Below, piece after piece: positions 1 through 12,049 of a stretch of DNA of 64,000 bases. The stretch is from Quillaja saponaria. Taxonomy: Eukaryota; Streptophyta; Magnoliopsida; Fabales; Quillajaceae. The position numbers and the translations under genes are program-made. The notes beneath the pieces are model-generated. The model worked only from the letters and a program-made list of their open reading frames with translations. It had not been told where the DNA came from and did not search any database. The DNA is taken from assembly GCA_029379385.1 (NCBI GenBank), contig CM055611.1, positions 3,658,001-3,722,000 on the forward strand, in the 5' to 3' direction. How positions within the stretch are numbered: the stretch's first letter is position 1; every line of letters begins with the position of its first letter.

Positions 1-819
1 TTTGAACCACGAATAAAATCTTCAATTCAGTTTTCTTTCTTTTCTTTTTTTTTTCCATTTTTTATTTTTTATGATTGTTATAATAGAAAGCCTCTTGGAT
101 TGTTTAGTTTAATCATGAGGTTAAAGTGAAGGCTGCAAATCATTGATAGCTTAACTCAAGATGGTAGCATCTGTTTAAAAATCATGGTTATCTGTTAGTA
201 TCTGTTTAAAAATCATTGTTAGTATTTGTCTAAAAATCATTGATAATTTAATTCAAGTGATTAGTAATAAATTGATAATTTAATTCATAGCTTAATTCAA
301 GTGGTTAATTGAGCTTAACTCAGTATTTTTGTTTAGTGTCTGTCTCTCATTTCTAGCTGAAATGGTTTTAATGAACTAATTTTATGAATTTTCCTTTTCA
401 TCTCTAATAGTTAGAAAAAAAATTACATATAAGATAAGGACATAATAGAAATGTACAAAAATTCATTTCTCTCGATACCTTGATATTTATTAAAATGGTT
501 CAACATTTGGAAGATTCAACAATATCCTCTATGGGATGGAAGCGGAGTCACGGCTCAAGTCACCTTGGGTTGCAGCCCAGGTTGCAATAAATATTTTAGC
601 AGTTATTAATAGATCTTGTATATATAGTAATAAGCATAGTCTTATCTGGTCCATCTATTTATTTATTTATTTTCAATATGGTGTATTGGGCATTTTATTG
701 AATTCCTCCCAAGCTTGAATTTTAGATGACCTTATTTAGGTTTGGTTTAGTATGCTTTAATTTTTGGAGAGATGGTGTACTCTCATGACTATCTTAAAAC
801 TGTTTTTAAAAAGTTATAG
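1..819. other. AT-rich intergenic DNA, no gene seen
   Basis: No reading frame with recognisable protein character, no RNA gene and no clear element edges. The stretch at about 160-310 repeats phrases such as 'aaaatcattg' and 'gataatttaattc' several times, so it holds short degenerate direct repeats. Confidence 0.5.
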
Positions 820-1215
820 TAGTGGTGTTTGATAAAATAATGCAACTGCTCTTAGTAAATAGAAGTCACGAATTAATGTTTTTGAAATTTGTTGTAAAAC
901 TGTTCCAAAAATTAAAATTGACTATAATAAATATTGATAATAATAAAAAAAGATAATTAATCTATTGCATTAATTAATAATAGAATAAATAAAAATTTTC
1001 ATTAAAAATTGAAATTATATTAATCTTTTAAACTTTTGAAAGCATAAGTCAATTTTTAAAAGCACTTCTTGAGGTGTTTTAAAAGTACTACTGACTTTTA
1101 AAAGCTCAGAGTTGAAGTACCCCACATTTTTTTTTTACCAAACATAAAAGAAATTGATTTATGCTCTTTATAAGAGCATAAATACCCTCTAAAAGAACAT
1201 TATCAAACTAAGTCT
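820..1215. mobile_element. Possible hAT-like MITE
   Basis: The left end reads GTGTTTGATAAAATAATG. The right end, reverse-complemented, reads ACTTAGTTTGATAATGTT. The shared TTTGATAA core gives short imperfect terminal inverted repeats about 380 bp apart, enclosing AT-rich sequence with no coding potential. Size and ends suit a non-autonomous hAT-type miniature element. No clean 8-bp target duplication was found, so the class is a guess. Confidence 0.35.
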
Positions 1216-1348
1216 CAATCCTTTTTTAAAAATGACCGTTAAATGTCAATCATTCTCTAATTAGACAAATATTAAACTCCATCGAGCCGAGTTGACATTT
1301 GATATTATTTCTGAACGTAAATTATAAAATATTTGCTACATTCAATCA

Positions 1349-1369
1349 ATATATATATATATATATATT
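1349..1369. repeat. (AT)n microsatellite
   Basis: About ten uninterrupted AT dinucleotides. Similar AT tracts lie at 28827-28870, 51351-51386, 57064-57085, 61700-61729, 63181-63200 and 63361-63396; several sit inside LTR copies. Confidence 0.9.
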
Positions 1370-1741
1370 TACTACAGAATAAATATAAGCAATAAGCAAT
1401 ACAACATTTATATTATATAAAATAAAATATAATCAATCCATGCTAAAAAGTTTGATTTCAATTTATTTACTAAATAAACTTTAAAATAAAAGATATAGTT
1501 CAAGAATAGTTTTATTTATTTAAATTTCATTGCCAAAACTCAACATGCTTATATAAAAAAAAGGTCCAAAAGTAGAGTTATTAACAAATAGCTCACAAAA
1601 AGTTTTGATCATTTGCATTCTTAAGAATAATGACCCTTAAAATTGACTTACTTAACTTGAAATAATAATATGTGAACATTTGAAGGTTTTTTTTTTATTG
1701 TATTAAAATTTGTCAGTCAGGGAAAATATATCTTGTTTAGG

Positions 1742-2125
1742 TTTAACTATTGCTTTAGCTCCTCAAAATTGTCTCAATTTTCAATTTTGTCCTACAAGAA
1801 TGTTTTGATCTATTTCTCATCCTCTAGAATTCAGAATTTTTCAATCAAGTTAAATTCTCCCATTATTATGTTTTGTATAAATAGAGTAATTTTACATAAT
1901 TTAATAAAAAAATAACCAAATTTTTCTTACATTACATAAAAACAACTTAAATACATTATAATTCTTATGTCAAATGGTGATTATTTCTTTAATTCATAAC
2001 ATGTATGAAAGAATGAAACTTGATTGAGAAATTTTAAATTTTAAATTTTAAATTTTAAAAGATAAATTAACTGAAATGACTAAATTGAAAATGACATAAT
2101 TCTTAAGAACCAAAATAGTAGATAT
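1742..2125. mobile_element. MITE with long imperfect terminal inverted repeats, Mutator-like
   Basis: The first ~110 bp (from TTTAACTATTGCTTTAG through a CTCAATTTTCAATTTTGTCC-type stretch to TTTTTCAATCAAGTT) is an imperfect reverse complement of the last ~110 bp (AACTTGATTGAGAAATTT to CCAAAATAGTAGATATC). The middle is AT-rich and non-coding. A near-direct repeat, ATATCTT, lies just outside both ends (about 1728 and 2121), as expected for a target duplication of about 9 bp. The element at 17001-17409 is a second member of the family, because its arms read the same way. Confidence 0.55.
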
Positions 2126-3599
2126 CTTTTTAACTTAGTAAACCTTAAAATAAACAAAATAAAAAAATCAAATGAAAAATGTATATATTTTCAATATGTT
2201 TTGGATTAATTTATAATTAAATAAAATATTAATACGGCATCCAATCCGGGCTGTGTGAAATTCTGGGCTCTACCCAACGGTGTTAACATAATTTTCTACG
2301 TTAATTTCTTACACTGATTTAGAGGTTAAGGTTTGGCATAAATGTTTATGTTGTAGAAAACAATACACATGCTGACTTGTGAACTAAAAAATGACAAGAT
2401 TAAATCTTATAATTTAAATATTTTATAGTGGACTCTAAAACAATATGACCCACATCTTAGCTCAATTAAATTATTTCTTTCAAAACATAATATATGTTTT
2501 AATTTTCAAAATATTCTCTGATATATCACCGAGAGCTTAACTTAAATGATCGGTACCAGTCTCCCATCCGCACAAATTAGATTTTTTGGAATATGTCAAG
2601 AGAGAATTGGATTTGGTTAGACAATGTGTGGTTGGCAAACAAGGATTGTTTTTTTAGCCCCTTAGTACCGAGTTCAAGCATTTCTAATATATAAAAAATA
2701 AAAATAAAATAAATAAAAAATCTGATGTAATTTATATAAACTATAATGGCTATATTTCAAAATTTGCAAAACCTGTAGAGAAAATGACTAGAATTCTAAA
2801 AATTGACTTTTTTTTTTTTTTTGGTTGATTGTGTTTTGTTGACCCAGCATGACATATTAATTAATCGCATTTAGATAGGTTACTTGTATTTTGACACAAC
2901 TTATAATCATGTTGGGTTAGAGTCATCTAATTAGTATATACGAAAGTAACCCAACATTCTAACGTGTATATATAACCCCTACATAAAATTTTCTATTCTG
3001 GTGAGAGGAAGATTTAATTTTACATTTTTGACACAACATTAACACAATTTATAAACTGAGCCAATTACACCTTCATTCCAAATCAAGATTTTCAGGCCGG
3101 TTCGGACATTAATTCAGAGAAGGAAGAGGATCAAAGATAAAGAGATTCAACCGGGGTCAAACCATAAAAAATCATATATAAATATTTTATAATACAAAAT
3201 TAGAATATATTACTTTAAATATATATATTTAAACACTTATTTTTTAACCTAGAAGTCTAAGATTTAGATTCAAATCAATCTTCTGGAACCCGATCTAAGA
3301 GTTGACCCGGGCAAGTGCCTAGTTCTAGGGTCGTTGGGTCAATTGCTAGTTCAAGCATATATTTAAAAATATTTTAATATAAAAAAATATTTATGTAATG
3401 TATATATAATAACTTGATGTCAAATAAGAAATTAAAAAATTATAAATAAAAATAATACAAAATAATCTACTACAAATTTTTTTTTATTGAATTTTATGTT
3501 TTTAATTTTTTAACATATTTTTTAATCTGAACGAGGCCTTGAAATTAGGACCGGTTCATTCAAGGTCTTGATATGCACTAAATTATTTTCACGACTCAT
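2126..3599. other. Intergenic DNA, no gene seen
   Basis: AT-rich sequence. Around 2820-2970 a block built from 'gttgggttag' and 'taacccaaca'-type phrases suggests an old inverted or transposon-derived repeat. Around 3090-3360 there is degenerate, locally GC-richer sequence with 'gggtcaa' repeats. Nothing is identifiable as coding. Confidence 0.45.
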
Positions 3600-4640
3600 G
3601 AGTAGTAGTAAGTGGAAATGGACCGGGTCATGTGAAGTGGATCGAGAAAACGGGCCCAGTAAAGAATGAGAACCGCTAGGCCTTCCTTCCAAGCTGTGTT
3701 CTCTATAGGATTCAGAATCAAATCCAAATTTGGAGAACGGATGTATGAAACAACAATTGATAATAATGGAAACCCAATTCATATTTTCTATCTCTTGAAT
3801 TATGGGTGTTTTGTACAGAGTAGTGCAAGGGTTATGGCCGGAGATAGCAAATGACATTGTCAATGAGATAGAAGAGAAGACCGTCCATGGGAGATTCATT
3901 CACTAGTCTAACAGGGGTGGGTGGGAGACCAGAGAGGAGGATTACTATGCCTCTGTTGAAGGATATGGTAATGTTTATGGTGGAGCTATATCCTTGGTGA
4001 GGCAGAGGACCCTAAAGGTGGAATCTTGGCAAATCCTAGCCAGGTGGATATTGAGGGTATTTCTATCCATTGTGATACTAAAGCAGCTGATATCAAAGAT
4101 TTTTGAAATGGGTATTGAATACTTACATGGTTGTAGTGAAATTTTTATGGTTTGAGTAGTTAGTGGTTCAATTATTTTCTATAATTGGAAATAAGATTGG
4201 GGATGAGGAAGGAAGGAGGTAATATGAAATGCTGGGTTTAAAATCTGAGAGAAGGAAAAAAGAAATGGTGAGTTTCATATGATGATGGTTGTTCTGATAA
4301 TTAATGGAGGATTTGACAGTGTCACTGTTTATTATGGAGCCATAAATTGATTTCAAGAGATGGCAGTATGAATCAACTTTTAGATTGAACCACCGTGAAG
4401 AGTTTGAGGTGGACGGAAAAGAAATGGAAAAAATTGCAGGAGCAAAAAAAAAAATTGTTTTTATTAAGTGTGAAGCAACACCCCATGACATTCTTCACTA
4501 AGGGGCTTGTGTTGCAGTTTCGGATTATCAACAGGTACATCTACCATTATCAAATTATAAGTACGTTTTATCTTTTTTTTTTTTTTTTTTTTCCTGTTCC
4601 TGCAATATCTTTACTGTTGTTTTTCCATAGTGAATAAGTC
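3600..4640 (+). pseudogene. Coding-like fragments of an unidentified gene, probably decayed
   Basis: This block is less AT-rich than its flanks and shows short plus-strand stretches with protein character, in different frames and broken by stops. One at 3666-3854 contains FGERMYETTIDNNGNP. One around 3990-4105 contains QVDIEGISIHCDTKAAD. One around 4405-4535 contains VFIKCEATPHDIL, followed by a stop. A CAG|GTACAT at about 4536 could be a donor site. I do not recognise the family. The frame changes suggest either a pseudogene or several exons of a gene whose remainder is lost. It could also be a non-coding transcript. Confidence 0.25.
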
Positions 4641-6190
4641 TGTTGCTTTCCTTATAAACTGTATCCACCTCAAGGTGAGGTCACTTGTATTTCTGCAACT
4701 TGGAATAGGTGTAGGCCTTTTTGAATGTAATTTAGAAGGATAGGCCTTATGAACCACATTTTATTGTCATGACTGCATTATCTTTTGCACATTGGATTGA
4801 TGTCTATCTACAAGTAGTTATTCCCCACCTTTCCACAGACAAAAGTCTCTTTAAAGTGGAACTGTGGCAATTGATTTACAGCCCTGGTAATAGGTGCATT
4901 TTTGGAAATTCACAGATTATAGAGTAGGCAAGTAAAATTTCAATAACCCCAAACTATTTGGGACTATAATGGAAGCTCCTTCACTATCAGCAATTCTCTG
5001 TTATTTAATGTATGCTATGCTTGTTTTCTCTTCTTACTTTTCCTTTCTTAGGCAAAAAAAACCAGAGTTGCATATCTCTTCTAGTGTGAACTTTAGAAGA
5101 CTTTATCTCTTATCAATTTAGCTGTTGCAGTAGGAAGAGTAATGTGAATTTAAGCTGGTTCCACATCATTGGGATTAATACATACCTTCAATAATTTTTT
5201 GATGTAAAGATTTTAAAATACTGTTCTTGAAAATGATCTGCTTCATGATTATTGCATGAGCTCCTGTATTTCCTAATTCTTAAAAAATGAAATTTCCATA
5301 CCATGTTTTTTATTAAAAAAAAAAAAAAAAAAGAGTCTAAATTGACACTATCATATCAATATGGATTCCAATTACTGAATTATTGTAAACATGGATGCTA
5401 ATTGAGGGCTGGTGGATCATCAAAAAACATAGGCTTCTGATTGTTCAGATGGAAATAAACAAACACCCTTTTCTTGCACTCGTTTGCGGTGACCAACTCT
5501 GGTATCGGTCAATTGCAGTGATAGTGGTGGTAATGCCGGGGGCATCACCATAAGAGTATGTAATAGATGAGGTTTCGTTAGAAAGTGGAAGTAAAAGATC
5601 TAAGGTGTGTGATTTTTCCATCTGAAACTGAAAAAATAAACAACTTGATTCCTTCTACATGGAGGAAACAAGTTAGAATTTTGAATCCAGCCCAACTTTT
5701 AATAGTCAAGTACTCAATTTCCTTTTTTCAGAGAATTGAACCTCACTCAATATTGAGTTGGATAGTCAGCACTAATGAATCTTCAAATTGTTCAATTCAT
5801 GATATATACTTATATTAGTATAATAAGAACTTGTTTGTTCCATACCTTATTCAGCAATGTAATTCCATGGTTAACTGGCTGAAACTTGCATTGCCTCAAG
5901 ACCCTGAACTCAAACGAAAACAATTTTAGATTTTATACCTTTGACACTCTAGCTTGTTATTGGCTTATTTTTCATTCAATTATCCTTCTGACGATGTGAT
6001 CAAAGTCAAAGGACATTGATGGTTTAAAAATCCTTTTGTAAACTGCATGAGAGATAGTTTGAGCAAAGCACTTTTAATGATCCAAATTATTAATACTTCT
6101 TTCACACAAAGAAACCAGATTTGTGAAACTGAACTACTTTAGAAACACATTTCTTGCTATCCTTAACCAAATAAAGTAACTGTTTACTGA
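4641..6190. other. Intergenic and 3'-flank DNA of the receptor kinase gene
   Basis: No coding sequence is supported. The part nearest 6190 is the 3' flank of the minus-strand receptor kinase. A poly(A) run lies at about 5313-5332 and a poly(T) run at about 4570-4592. The ORF at 5585-5818 has no protein-like composition. Confidence 0.5.
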
Positions 6191-9100
6191 CTATTTGAAA
6201 TTTATTTTGATATTGGAGGAAGAAGAGGAAAGCAACGAGGATGCAGAGAAATTGGTGCTGCATAAGGGGTAAGAATGATTCGCCGTTATTGATGCGCCTC
6301 CTCTAGAATTATTGTCATTTCGATCATTTGCAGGACATCCATCAAGAAGCATGTCAACTTTCATACATTCCTCTCTCTCCTGCCTTATTTCCTTGAGCAT
6401 TGCCACCACATCTTTCATAGTTGGCCTGTCATCTGGGTTAGGAGTTACGCAGAGCAAAGCCACACCTAAAGTCTGCAATATTTCCTCAATCTCAGATTCT
6501 GGCCGGGCTCGTAAGCTTTGATCTATCACTTCAACTCCCCCTCTTTTCTGCCTAACCCAATCAACAATGTGGAGTCCATCTGGTATTGTTGGGTCAATTG
6601 GTTGCTTTCCTGTTAACACTTCTAACACAACAACACCATAGCTGTACACATCACTTTTCTCTGTTATCTTCATCATATACCCATATTCTGTACAACAGAA
6701 ACGTAATGCTTGTTAGATGCTTCTGTATTTGAAACACGTTTTCATGACAACAAATTTAATGTTGTCAAAACTAACTTGTACAGTAGTGTAAACAAAGGCA
6801 AGAGAAAACAAAATTTAGATGTCAAGGGGATCAACAAAGGATAAGAATCATGCATTATCTTTCTTCAGTTAGATGTCTTCGTAACTTCTGGACTTCTTAA
6901 TTTTGTTAATGGGTTTCCTCAATTTTTTTCCTTAAGAATATGGTATATGTTGCTTGAAGTAGTTTTTACTGAATACGGAAAGTTGAACTTTTGGATATGG
7001 TACTAACCAGGAGCAATGTAACCATAGGAACCGGCTACAGTGTTGGAAGACCTAGCAAAATCTCCATCATCAACAAGCTTGGCAAGCCCAAAATCTGCAA
7101 TATATGGTTCAAATTCAGGACCTATGAGAATGTTGTTGGCCTTAATGTCCCTGTGAACAATGGGAGGAACACAATCATGGTGTAAGTAAGCCAATCCTTG
7201 AGCTGCCCCCAACACAATCCGATATCTCAGGTCCCACTCCAAGCAATTTCCGCTTCGTTCGTGAAGTAGACTGCCTAAACTCCCATTGGGCATGTAATCA
7301 TACATGAGCAATCTTGTATTTCGATTCCAGCAACAACCCAAGAACCTAACAATATTCTTGTGGCGTATTGAACCAAGGGTTTTTACTTCAGCTGAAAAAG
7401 AATCACGAACTCCTGCATTGATTCCTAAATTGTCATTCTGACAGTCATATCCGGCAGCCATAGTTGTTGGCCATAGCTTCTTTACAGCAATGACTTCCCC
7501 ATTTTCCATTTCCGCACGATACACAATTCCTGAGCACCCCTTTCCAATCATATTTGATTCCACCAGACATTTCAGAATATGTTCTACAGAAAAATTTAAC
7601 TTTTGGAATGGAGTGAACTTCCAAGGCCACGAATCCCCTCCTATCTCAGAATCATTGTCATCTCTGACCATCTTCCGTGCTCGAAAAACTGCTACAGCCC
7701 CACATATTGCCATTGCAACTGTCAAGGTGCTGAGCAACCCAATGGCCAGTTTAACTTTGTCTATCCTTTTGAAACCGCTACTATGTGGCATACCAATCAT
7801 TTGAGCATTGCTAATGAAACATGAATTGTGACCCCTAGAACACAATCCTAAATTTCCTGCCAAGTCAGTTGCTGATAATTGACGGAATAGCTTGCTGTCA
7901 GGAAGATAACCAGTAAAACTGTTGTAGGAGATGTTTAGAGAAACAAGGTTATCAAGACTTGAAAGTGCCATTAAATCACCTTCAAGCTTATTGTGTGAAA
8001 GGTCCAGTACGGAAAGCTTGTTTAGAGCAGAAATCTGTGGTGGGATCACTCCAGATAGTGCATTGTAACTCAAATTTAGAGCAATGTCAAGAGCTTCAAT
8101 TTCAAACAGTTCTGTTGGGATTAGTACCCTTGAGCATGTTGCTGCTAAGGTCAAGCAATTGAAGACCTGAACATTTACCAAGTGAGGGCGGGATTGATCC
8201 AGAGAGCGAATTCTTACTAAGGATGAGTCTGCTAAGTGATGTAATCTGCCCAAAACTCCTTGGAATCTCACCTGCAAACTGATTTACAGAAATATCCAAG
8301 ACCTCAAGTCTCACGAGAGAGGATAAGGAGCTAGGCAAATCTCCTGAAAGGGTGTTATTACTTAGATTTAGCATCTGCAATTCATTGCAATTACCTATCT
8401 CATCTGGTACGGAACCAGTGAGATGGTTTTCGGAAAGGTCAAGGAAACTGAGGTTATTGAGGTATCCTACTTCCCTTGGAATCTCTCCTGTGATTCTATT
8501 GTTTACAAGTCGGAGCCGAATGAGAGAACTGCAATTACCAATCTCTGGGGGGATGGTACCAGAAATATCATTAGAGATCAGTAGAAGCTTTGTCAAGTTT
8601 TTAAGCTGAAATAGGCCGGGGGGTAAGCTACCACTGAGTGCGTTGTGTGACAAATCTAGAGCTTCAAGGCTTTTACAACCAGCCAATGCTGATGGGATGC
8701 TTCCTTCAAGTTTGTTCTGCCACGCAAAAAAGACTGTTAGCTCTGTTAACATTCCAAGCTCTTCAGGAATCAAACCTGATATCTGATTAGTATCAAATTG
8801 CAGCTGTTTGAGGTTGGTAGCATTAGCAAGAACAGGAGGGATTGAACCAGATATATTATTGTTACTAAGCATGAGCTCTTCAAGATTAGAGAGGTTTCCA
8901 AAACTCTGAGGTATGCTTCCAGTGAAAGAATTTAAAGAGAGATCAATAGTCTTTAAGCTTTTGCAATTGCCAATCTCCTCTGGTATGCTACCAGAAAAAT
9001 CATTTTGCCACAATAACATCTTTTCCAGCTTCTGAAGCTTACCTAGCTCTTGTGGTAGTGAACCTGAGAGATCATTCTCATATAGATATAGGTACACAAG

Positions 9101-9913
9101 CTCTGAACAGTTGCCTATATCAGGTGGAATCTCACCCGAAAGCATTGTAGTATAAACTGAGAGTGTCTGAAGCAAGCGGAGTTTACCCAATGAAGCAGGT
9201 ATGGAACCAGAAATTTTGGTATCTGCAAGACCCAGTACCTTTAACTTCTGGCAGTCTCCAAGTTCCTGTGGGATTTTTCCTGCAATATCCTTGTTCCCTC
9301 CAGCACGTATAACTTCCAAATCTATCAGTTTCCCCAACTCCGCTGGAAGATTCCCACTTAAATAGTTATCGAATATGAGGAGGTTCTTAAGGTTGATACA
9401 GTTACCAAGCTCTGCTGGGATTTGCCCTGTAAGCTGATTTGAGTTTATGATGAAGTCTTGGAGATGTTGGAGCTTCCCAATGCTTGAAGGAATACTACCC
9501 ACAAGGCTGTTTGAACTAATGTCAATAACTGTAAGTGCAATGCAGTTTCCAATATGAGGAGAGATAACGCCAGTGAGGTTAGCACCAGAAATGACAAGCT
9601 TTTGAAGGAAAGGAAGGGAATCAATATTGGAAGGGAAGGATAGTGCTAGCTCAATAGATTGAACATTTATTTCTGTGACAACATTTTCTGAAGAGCATTT
9701 GATATAAGACCAATTACAAGGATTGGGGTCTGAAGGATTCCAGTTGGATAAAGCTGAAGGGTGGCCTGTGGATGAGCTTTGTAACCATGAAAGCAGAGCA
9801 TGCATTTCATTGTTTGCAGAAGAAGAAGAAGAAAGATATGCAAGCAGTGCAAAGAGCAAGAGATGTCGAGTGAAGTGGTGGTCATGGCTGGTGATGAAAG
9901 AGTGCCTCGGCAT
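6191..9913 (-). CDS. RGI1/RGI2: LRR receptor-like Ser/Thr kinase, RGI/RCH type, with a one-base frameshift
   Basis: This is a plasma-membrane receptor kinase of LRR-RLK subfamily XI. By family knowledge, RGI proteins perceive root meristem growth factor (RGF/GLV) peptides. There are two exons: 9913-7008 and 6687-6191, with intron 7007-6688 (GTTAGT...ACAG, phase 1) placed inside the APE motif as G|AA. If one extra base near 8121 is ignored, the exons total 3402 nt, i.e. 1133 residues, the normal family length. In order: signal peptide (LLLFALLAYL near residue 20), about two dozen LRRs with SGSIP-type repeats, transmembrane segment at about 722-743, and a kinase. The kinase has glycine loop GKGCSG (from 790), Lys811, HRD with Asp922 (an RD kinase), DFG with Asp940 and PE at 968-969. 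The tail keeps the family FSASSLL motif. The ATG at 9913 is preferred because it sits directly before the signal peptide; in-frame ATGs at 9958 and 10015 are alternatives. The frameshift makes the intact reading uncertain. Confidence 0.9.
8121..8122 (-). other. Single-base insertion that shifts the receptor kinase frame
   Basis: On the minus strand the reading LDLSSNMLKGT runs into NPNRTV and a stop. The other frame resumes as IPTELFEIEALDIALNLS, the expected continuation of the same LRR. Removing one A from GGTACTAATCCC restores ...GGT ACT ATC CCA ACA GAA... and the downstream frame continues uninterrupted to the kinase. The break falls at about residue 597 of 1133. It is either a true inactivating mutation or a base-call error. 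Confidence 0.9.
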
Positions 9914-10000
9914 TTGGTGGTGGCTGTGAGTGTTGAAGGCCAAACTTGGCATCGGCATTGTCAATTGCCTCAAAACCTTAACCACTCTTGGTTTTTCATT

Positions 10001-10012
10001 GGGTCTCTCTCT
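10001..10012 (-). promoter_or_regulatory. GA-repeat in the presumed 5' leader of the receptor kinase
   Basis: On the minus strand this reads AGAGAGAGACCC, lying 88-99 bp upstream of the preferred ATG and overlapping the sequence around the farthest ATG (10015). GA/CT repeats are common in plant 5' leaders and core promoters. No convincing TATA box was fixed; TATAGTAAA on the minus strand near 10090 is only a candidate. Confidence 0.25.
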
Positions 10013-10015
10013 CAA

Positions 10016-12049
10016 TCCGTCCCTATGTCTTACTTAATTCTTTTCTTAAACTCACTGTATACACTAGTGTAGTGTTGTTACTGCAATTAGTGTTTACTAT
10101 ACTTTCTTTGCAGTCAAGTAAGAAAAGGAGAAACTAGATTATTAATGTTATTTTGGTGCCAGACCACCACCTACACCACAACCTTGACCTCGGGGTTCTG
10201 TTCTATGCTATATTTTTATGCATCGTGAAATGAATTGGTTTACTTGGAGTAATAGATACACCATGTGTTATTGCATTGTTTTCCTCAATTTAGTCACTTA
10301 TAGGTTGTTCTATTATTAATCTGTTTGGATATTTGAGCCGTTCCTTTAAATTCAAAGGGGCAGTTACATTACTTTTGATTCCTTATTTGGTTTCAAAGGC
10401 GCATTGAAAGCTGTTCCTTAGTGTTTGTTTTCAATCATTATAATTGCTTAGGCATATGACTTGTTATAAAATAGAAGTGTTAGAGAGAAAAAAAATCCTT
10501 GAAAATTTTGCTAAACAGACAGGCTTATGTTAAGGTGGTTGTGCAAGAGAAAATAGACAAAGAAATAAAAATATTCAATCTAAAGTAAAAGTAATTCTAA
10601 TTGGAAAAAAATATGAGGAAGAATCATTTAAGATTATTAGACTACTTGTGTATTATAAAAATACATTTTTCAAAACAAAAAATTAATAAGGCTTATGTCT
10701 ATGATCAGTAAGAGTCATATATTTAATATACACCTATTCTTGCCAAACATGTACTAGAGTTCAAAGTAGATTTAGGGTTTTAGATATGTATTAGCCTCTC
10801 TTAATTGGGTTGGATTCTTAAGTTATGCTAAGATTCCAAAACAGTCAGCAATGGCCAAAAATTATTAATAAGCTGAAGGTAGCACGGTTTACAAGGTAAG
10901 AATCACGTTCTCTTTCAGACAAATCATTTCTGAAAGCAATGCATGTTATTACAGTGTAAGGTTGTTCTCAAAATAGTACGAAAAATAAGAGACTCTGCTC
11001 TTCCTGTGGTAAATGTTGTTTTACAGAAAGTAAATGGTGTTGTGGGACCTAGTTTCAAAATTGTATATTTATATCAAAAAACTGTAAAATTAGATTGGTG
11101 AAAATTTGGCAAAATTAGATTCAAAATTCAAATGGTTATTATATATTTGTATGAAGATTTATTCCCTCTAATTGTTTTCCGAAATCAAATGACCTCATTT
11201 ATTATATATCTCAATGACATTTAATGATTACTTTCACTTAGTATGAGTTTTTTTAACTAGTATCTTCAAATATTTATTATTATTTTTGAAAATTAAATTT
11301 TTTTAAATCATAATAAATTTTATATTTAAAAAATTTTAATAAGTGTCTTAGAACACTCTTTAGGGAAAAATCTAAAAAATAATTATCAAAGTTAATTTTT
11401 TGTTGCTTAGGTGCTAGGTAGGATAAGTTACACATAGCTTGGTGGGATTGTGTGGGGTGTTCAATAAACACTAGCATAAGACATGCTCATCGCATTATGT
11501 TCACATCCCAAGATCACTAGCTAGTTTTGAGTAATCCAAAATAAAAATTAAAAACTTCAACACATTGGCCTAGTTAACAGATAGCCATCTGAAATTATCA
11601 ATGGGCTACCTCGACAACCAAGATTTTTTTTTTTTTTTGTTCAAAAACCTTTTTTGGGATTCTGTTAAGCTATTTGGTTTTTTTTTTTTTTTTTTTTGGG
11701 TGAGATATTAAGATTGGTAAAACATTATTAGGCAACTTTGAAGAGGAAGATCAACTTGAGCCACAAAATTCTACATGAGATCGTTGATTCAAACTTGATA
11801 AAATTGGATTGACCCTTACTAATTACATTATGATATGTGATACGATATTAAAATGTAAATTTAAATAATTTTGCATGACTCATAATTGTAAAAATAAATA
11901 TAAATATTAAAGTAAATAAATTATATAAGTGTGTAAAACTAAATTAAATCTTGGTTGATTTGAAACTTAATTTTATCTTGTGTAAATTTTAGTGAAATGG
12001 ATCAAGTAAAGAAAATTTAATTGAACTAAGTATATATACACATAGGTAC
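10016..12049. other. Intergenic DNA upstream of the receptor kinase
   Basis: No gene is supported. It should contain the promoter of the minus-strand kinase in its first kilobase. Poly(T) runs occur at about 11623-11638 and 11679-11697. The right end is AT-rich and may contain the unrecognised left edge of the long-LTR copy that becomes recognisable at about 12050. Confidence 0.45.

Noticed and set aside
3522..3899. 125-codon open frame on the minus strand
   Set aside because: No family features. It overlaps plus-strand coding-like fragments and looks like their shadow.
7003..8277. Separate 424-codon kinase gene starting with MQVRFQGVLG
   Set aside because: The first ~50 codons are out-of-frame LRR sequence; the rest is the continuation of the same receptor kinase after the one-base shift.
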